Of a stretch of DNA of 21,368 bases, positions 17,057 through 21,368 are shown piece by piece. The notes under the pieces were generated by a model. It saw nothing but the letters and a program-made list of their open reading frames with translations, searched no databases and had not been told where the DNA came from. The translations under genes and the position numbers were made by a program. The DNA is from Cladosporium sp. IMV 00045 (lineage: Eukaryota > Ascomycota > Dothideomycetes > Cladosporiales > Cladosporiaceae). The number at the start of each line of letters is the position of its first letter. The stretch's first letter is position 1. Location of the stretch: positions 1 to 21,368 of the forward strand of contig MSJI02000352.1 in the NCBI GenBank assembly GCA_001931905.2. The letters are read 5' to 3'.

Positions 17057-19586
17057 ATGAGCTCCGGACAAGATGCGAAGCTCTTCGCAAGAGTACGTTA
17101 TACACACATGCATACTCCCACCGCTCCAACACGCCCCTCTTGCCCTTTGGAGCAGCCACACTGGCGGAGGAAAGCGTTGAGGCCGCGGTCGGACATCTCT
17201 TCACGTGAAAGCAACCGTCTCGACCACGCCCAATGATGTTCCTACCGCACGTAGCCTACGAACATCCCACGCAGAGCTATCACAATTACGTCCCCCATTC
17301 GTACAGAAGCTTACTATGGACGCGCGCGCAACAGGGCAAAGTCGCAGAGCTGCGCGCGGAGCTGGTCCAGCCGGCGACGAAGAAGGACAAGAATTTCTAC
17401 GGCAAGAAGATCGCGCTCAAGAAGATCGTCGCCAACATGACGATGAGCAACAATGATATGGTCGCGCTGTTTCCCGATATCATCGGGTGCATGGGGCTGG
17501 AGAGCTTGGAGATTAAGAAGATGTGAGTATACCTCGAACGGAAAAGTCCCGTGTGACTTCGATTTGATTGCACAGCTGCTTAGTATAGAGAAGTGAGCTG
17601 ATCATTCACAAAACAGGTGCTACCTTTACTTGGTCAATTACGCGCGGATGAAACCAGATCTCGCCCTCAAAGCGCTGCCGTTCCTACAGGAGGACCTAGT
17701 CGACTCAAACCCCTTGACCCGCGCCCTTGCTCTTCGAACGATCTCCTACGTCCACGTACGGCAATTCGTCGAAGCCACTGTCACTCCGCTCAAGAAGCTG
17801 CTCAAGGACTCAGACCCATACGTTCGAAAGACTGCAGCATTCACGGTCGCGAAGCTCTACGATCACGACCGGACGATGGTCGAAGCGAGTGATCTGATCG
17901 ATCGATTGAACTTGATGCTGAGAGACGAGAATCCGACTGTCGTCAGCAGTGCCCTGGCGGCGTTGATTGATATTTGGGAACGTAGCGAGACGATCAAGCT
18001 TACCATCGACTATACGAGTGCAAGCAAGATTGTCCAAATTCTTCCGGATTGTTCAGAGTAGGTGGATTTGTCCGTTGACGAAAGTTTCGACGCTGACTTT
18101 TTGCAGGTGGGGTCAGACGTACATTCTGGAGGCACTCACATCTTACGTGCCACACGACACTGGCGAGGCTTCCTTCCTCGCCGAGCGAATCACACCGAGA
18201 CTATCACACACGAACAGCGCGGTCGTCCTGACCTGCATACGCGTCGTTCTATACCTCATGAACTACATCGACGACGAAAAGACGATTGCCGGGCTTTGCT
18301 CGAAGCTTTCACCTCCTTTAGTGACTCTGCTCTCCAAGGGTCCAGAGATTCAGTATCTGGCTCTGCGAAATGCCTTGCTCATCCTGCAGAGAAGGCCTGA
18401 AGTGCTGAAGAATGATATTCGTGTCTTTTTCTGCAAGTACAACGACCCCATCTACGTCAAGGTCACCAAGCTTGAGCTCATCTTCATGCTGGCCACGGCG
18501 AACAACATCAAGGAAGTTCTTGCGGAATTGCGAGAGTACGCTACCGAAATCGATGTACATTTCGTCAGGAAATCCGTCCGCGCGATTGGCAAATTAGCTA
18601 TCAAGATCGAGCCGGCCGCCAAGCTATGCATTTCCACCCTGCTCGACCTTGTTGCGACCAAAGTGAGCTACATCGTCCAAGAAGCGACGGTAGTCATCAA
18701 GAACATCTTCCGCAAATACCCCAATCAGTACGAGAGCATTATATCGACACTGTGCGAAAATCTCGACTCTCTGGATGAGCCTGAGGCCAAGGCTGCCATG
18801 ATCTGGGTTATTGGACAATACGCCGACCGTATCGACAACTCGGAAGTTTTGCTGGAAGACTTCCTTGACACATGGCAGGATGAAACGCACGACGTCCAAC
18901 TCGCCCTTCTGACAGCGACCGTCAAGCTGTTCATCCAGCGACCCACTAAGGGCTCCGAGCTCGTTCCCAAGGTCCTCAAGTGGGCGACCGAAGACACCGA
19001 CAACCCCGACCTGCGAGACAGAGGCTACATGTACTGGCGTCTGCTGTCCTCAAACCCCACCGCAGCAAAGCAAGTCGTCATGGGCGAAAAGCCTCCCATC
19101 ACCGCCGAATCGGAAAAACTCGACCCCATCACGCTGGAAGAAATGTGCCTGGTGGTCGGCACCCTTGCGACCGTCTACCTCAAACCCGTGCACACCGTCT
19201 TCCGCTCCGCGCGCCCTCGAAAATTGCAAGAAAGCCCCGCCCTGCAAAAAGAACAACTCCCCTCCTTCCAAGCCGCGCAACAAGCCAAAGCCCTCGCCGC
19301 GCAGCAAGGCATCGTCAACGGAGTCGCGGCCGTCCCTGGCGCGTCGGGTGCTGCTGCTCCGAACGGCGACGTCCTCACCGAGGCCGACGCATACTTCGCT
19401 TCTGTCAGTGGGCCGCAGCAGATGGCATCTATGAGGCTGAACGATGACGGGTTCGCGAGCAGTCCGAACCCGAACGCTTACACCGTTAATGCCAATCAGC
19501 CGCTGGGGACTGTGCAGCCGATGAGGCAGGTTAATGATGGGAGGGATGGGGTTGGTGAGGGGGAGGGGGATTTGTTGAGTTTGTAG
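17057..19586 (+). CDS. Adaptor protein complex large beta subunit, probably AP-2 beta, without appendage domain
   Basis: Exons 17057-17092, 17335-17522, 17617-18057 and 18107-19586, giving 714 aa. Beta-adaptins form the trunk of clathrin-adaptor heterotetramers and bind dileucine cargo. The N-terminus MSSGQDAKLFAR joins GKVAELRAEL in phase. HEAT-like repeats fill residues about 15-580 with family blocks such as SDPYVRKTAAF, SNSAVVLTCIRVVLYLMN-like, EIQYLALRNALLILQRRPE, FFCKYNDPIYVKVTKLELI and DSLDEPEAKAAMIWVIGQYADRI. The tail (about 600-714) is low-complexity and ends DLLSL; there is no ear/appendage domain, which adds about 230 residues in animal beta-adaptins. AP-1 beta of ascomycetes usually has a different N-terminus and LFPDVLKN instead of the LFPDIIGCM seen here, so AP-2 is favoured but AP-1 is not excluded. 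The 242-bp first intron is longer than the other three. Confidence 0.9.
17093..17334 (+). other. Long first intron (242 bp) of the beta-adaptin gene
   Basis: The donor GTACGT after codon 12 and the acceptor CAACAG before GGCAAA are phase 0 and recreate the family N-terminus LFAR-GKVAELR. An in-frame ATG at 17233 inside the intron opens a frame that runs into exon 2, so automatic annotation might wrongly start there. Confidence 0.75.
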
Positions 19587-20229
19587 AGATTGTTAGTAAT
19601 CACAAAGCCATGGACTCTTTTTTTCTGTATTCGCATGTGCTCTGCTGTACATGTACGTCTGCACGCCATTTGGCTTGCTTGCCATGACGGCAGCATAAGA
19701 TTTGGTCTCACTCTGACCCATTGTGTGTGTTTCACTTTCCATTTCCATGTTTTCAGAGAGGCGAACCCGCCTGCGATGTAGTATGTTGCACCAATTCTTA
19801 TGTTACCAGACCTCTATTTCCCATTCAATCAACATAACAGAATATCAAAATAGCCCAGTGGCAACAGAGAGTGATGTCTATATTTACACAGCCCAGACAA
19901 GCAAGGCCGCCACGCTAAGCGAAGCCAAGCACAGTTCGCGGCTCCGTAGCGCTGGAGAAGTCGAAGGCTTGCGTATCCCCCATCGTTCGCCGCTCGGGCC
20001 ATCTCCAATCCCCATAACATGTCTCCCATTCGTTGCGCCCGCCATCATTCACCAACCAAAGACAGACAGACTGACGCCACGACGCACACGACACGACACA
20101 CGAACAAGCACTGCGATATTCTCCCAGCAAAACCGGGAGGTCACTTCCCTCTCCACCAGCCAAAGAACCCGCACACTCGCACTGCGCACCCCACCGCGCC
20201 CCCATTCCCACTCCGCAACACTAGCAAAC
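19587..20229 (+). promoter_or_regulatory. Intergenic region: 3' UTR of beta-adaptin and promoter/5' UTR of the Kre9-like gene
   Basis: 643 bp without a convincing gene. A perfect 10-bp palindrome GTACATGTAC lies at 19647-19656; CCAAT boxes lie at 19791-19795 and 20005-20009. The last 150 bp are pyrimidine- and CA-rich, as in many fungal 5' leaders. A frame open from 19723 runs in phase into the next gene, but its upstream part looks non-coding. Confidence 0.5.
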
Positions 20230-21230
20230 ATGCTCTACAAGCCCGCCCTCGCGGCCACGTTCGCCGCTCTGGCATACGCGATGCCGGAAATCACATCCCC
20301 CGCCGCGGGTTCCTCGAACCCCGTGACGTCCGGGTCGAATTCGATTACCGTGGAGTGGAAAGACGATGGGGAAGCGCCCAAGGTGGCGCAGCTGAAGAGC
20401 TTTCAGTTGCAATTGATCGTGGGCGGGAATACGGGGGATGATTCGGTGAGTTTGGATGGGGGAGGAGGATGCGAGGATGGGAATGCTGTGTGATGGGGAT
20501 GTGTTCATGGACTGACGTGAATGCGAACACAGCTACCTCTTGCTGCTGGTGAATCTACTACTTTCGGTAGTGCGACGTCGACGAAGTTCAGTATCGACTC
20601 GGCTGTTGCGGATGATGTGAAGAATGGATTGTGAGTTGCTTGTTCTGGCAGTCTTGGATCCACAAGACTCGACTAACCAAGACCGTCCGGCAGTTACTTC
20701 AAGATGATGTCCGTCGCAACCGAAGGCGGCCAAGTAATCACATACTCCCCCCGCTTCTCCCTCACCGGCATGTCCGGCACGACGGAGAAGAAATACGTCG
20801 ACGCCGCCGCGGACGCAGGCACCAAAGTCCCCTCGACCGAGGACCAGACGGCCAACAACGCCGATGCCGCTGCTGGAGATGCAGCCGCCAACTCCGGCAT
20901 TCCGCTCGAGTCGCAGACGGGTTTGATGAGATTCGCGCCCATGCAGTCCGTGCCGCCCACCAAGATCACCAAGAAGGACACCAAGCCTCTCTACCCGACC
21001 AGCTCGTACAAGGTCGCCGTGTCTTTCTTGCCCACGCCCTCGGTCACCAAGACGCAGACTGCTTCGCAGACTTTCAGCGCGGATAGCATGGAGAATACTG
21101 TATGTTTTCTTGAGCCACCTTGTGGCGATCGAGACAAAGTGACGATGTGACTAACACCTTTTCACAGGCCTCACCTCTGCCCGGTCCGGAAGGAGACATG
21201 CACAGGTTCCTCAACCGCTGGAAGGACTAG
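20230..21230 (+). CDS. Kre9/Knh1-family secreted cell-wall glucan assembly protein
   Basis: Exons 20230-20445, 20533-20630, 20694-21099 and 21168-21230, giving 260 aa. Kre9/Knh1 proteins are secreted O-glycosylated factors needed for cell-wall beta-1,6-glucan. Residues 1-17 form a signal peptide, with likely cleavage after ALAYA. The N-terminal Ser/Thr-rich module follows (PEITSPAAGS, then SITVEW, LQLIVGG, YFKMMSV), then an Ala/Asp/Thr-rich linker (about 140-175). The C-terminal Kre9 module runs from GLMRFAPMQ through PTSSYKVAVSFLPTPSVTKT to the end (FLNRWKD). There is no C-terminal hydrophobic segment, so it is secreted, not GPI-anchored. The mature protein has no cysteine. All three introns have GTGAGT or GTATGT donors and CAG acceptors with consistent phase. 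The start is set by the signal peptide. Confidence 0.9.
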
Positions 21231-21332
21231 ATCTTTTCCCGCTCACTTCCACAAACGAGAGCTTTACGAGAAAGTAGAACTTCAGGAGTTTTTGATCAAC
21301 TACGATATGCTGACGGCGTTCGGGACACGGCA

Positions 21333-21358
21333 CCGGTCTTGGAGACCGGGAATTTTTT
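21333..21358 (+). other. GC-rich hairpin followed by a T-tract in the Kre9-like 3' region
   Basis: CCGGTCT (21333-21339) and AGACCGG (21343-21349) form a perfect 7-bp stem with a TGG loop; six Ts follow at 21353-21358. It starts 102 bp after the stop codon. The shape copies a bacterial intrinsic terminator, but in a fungal nuclear gene it is more likely a 3' UTR stem or chance. Confidence 0.4.
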
Positions 21359-21368
21359 GTGTAAAGCA

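Noticed and set aside
19723..20229. In-frame upstream extension of the Kre9-like gene to an ATG at 19723
   Set aside because: It would bury the signal peptide at residue 170; the upstream residues look like translated 5' UTR.
1..21368. Secondary-metabolite gene cluster (SDR, hydrolase, ALDH and a transcription factor nearby)
   Set aside because: No backbone synthase, no P450 and no cluster transporter; the neighbours are housekeeping secretory genes, so the enzymes are more likely general metabolism.

Overview
The window looks like nuclear DNA of a filamentous ascomycete (Pezizomycotina; Dothideomycetes is a guess). The evidence is many short spliceosomal introns (about 49-94 bp, GTRNGY donors, CTRAY branch sites, YAG acceptors), moderate GC, and families typical of filamentous fungi. 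I recognise eight protein-coding genes. I see no rRNA, tRNA, CRISPR array or intact transposon. Exon models below were built by hand from splice signals and reading-phase continuity, with no transcript data.

Layout. 1-2943 (minus): an NDT80/PhoG-family transcription factor, four exons, two unusually long introns, 3' end beyond the window. 2944-8577: about 5.6 kb with no recognisable protein gene, probably the regulatory region and possibly a spliced leader of that factor. 8578-9549 (minus): single-exon short-chain dehydrogenase/reductase. 10075-11028 (plus): beta subunit of the signal recognition particle receptor. 11323-13176 (minus): alpha/beta hydrolase with an N-terminal SCP2-like module, about eight exons including a possible 4-nt microexon. 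13926-15660 (plus): aldehyde dehydrogenase of the succinate-semialdehyde type, five exons. 15880-16524 (minus): ER membrane complex subunit 4. 17057-19586 (plus): beta-adaptin, probably of AP-2, without an appendage domain. 20230-21230 (plus): secreted Kre9/Knh1-type cell-wall protein.

Three gene pairs are divergent (SDR/SRbeta, hydrolase/ALDH, EMC4/adaptin) and share 0.5-0.75 kb promoters; two pairs converge with 0.2-0.3 kb between stops. Four of the eight products act in the secretory/endocytic/cell-wall route: ER targeting (SRbeta), ER membrane insertion (EMC4), cargo sorting at membranes (beta-adaptin) and beta-1,6-glucan assembly (Kre9). I see no biosynthetic cluster and no clearly new multi-gene system. 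The most interesting points are the long non-coding tract with intron-like modules upstream of the transcription factor, its long introns, and the splicing of the hydrolase gene.
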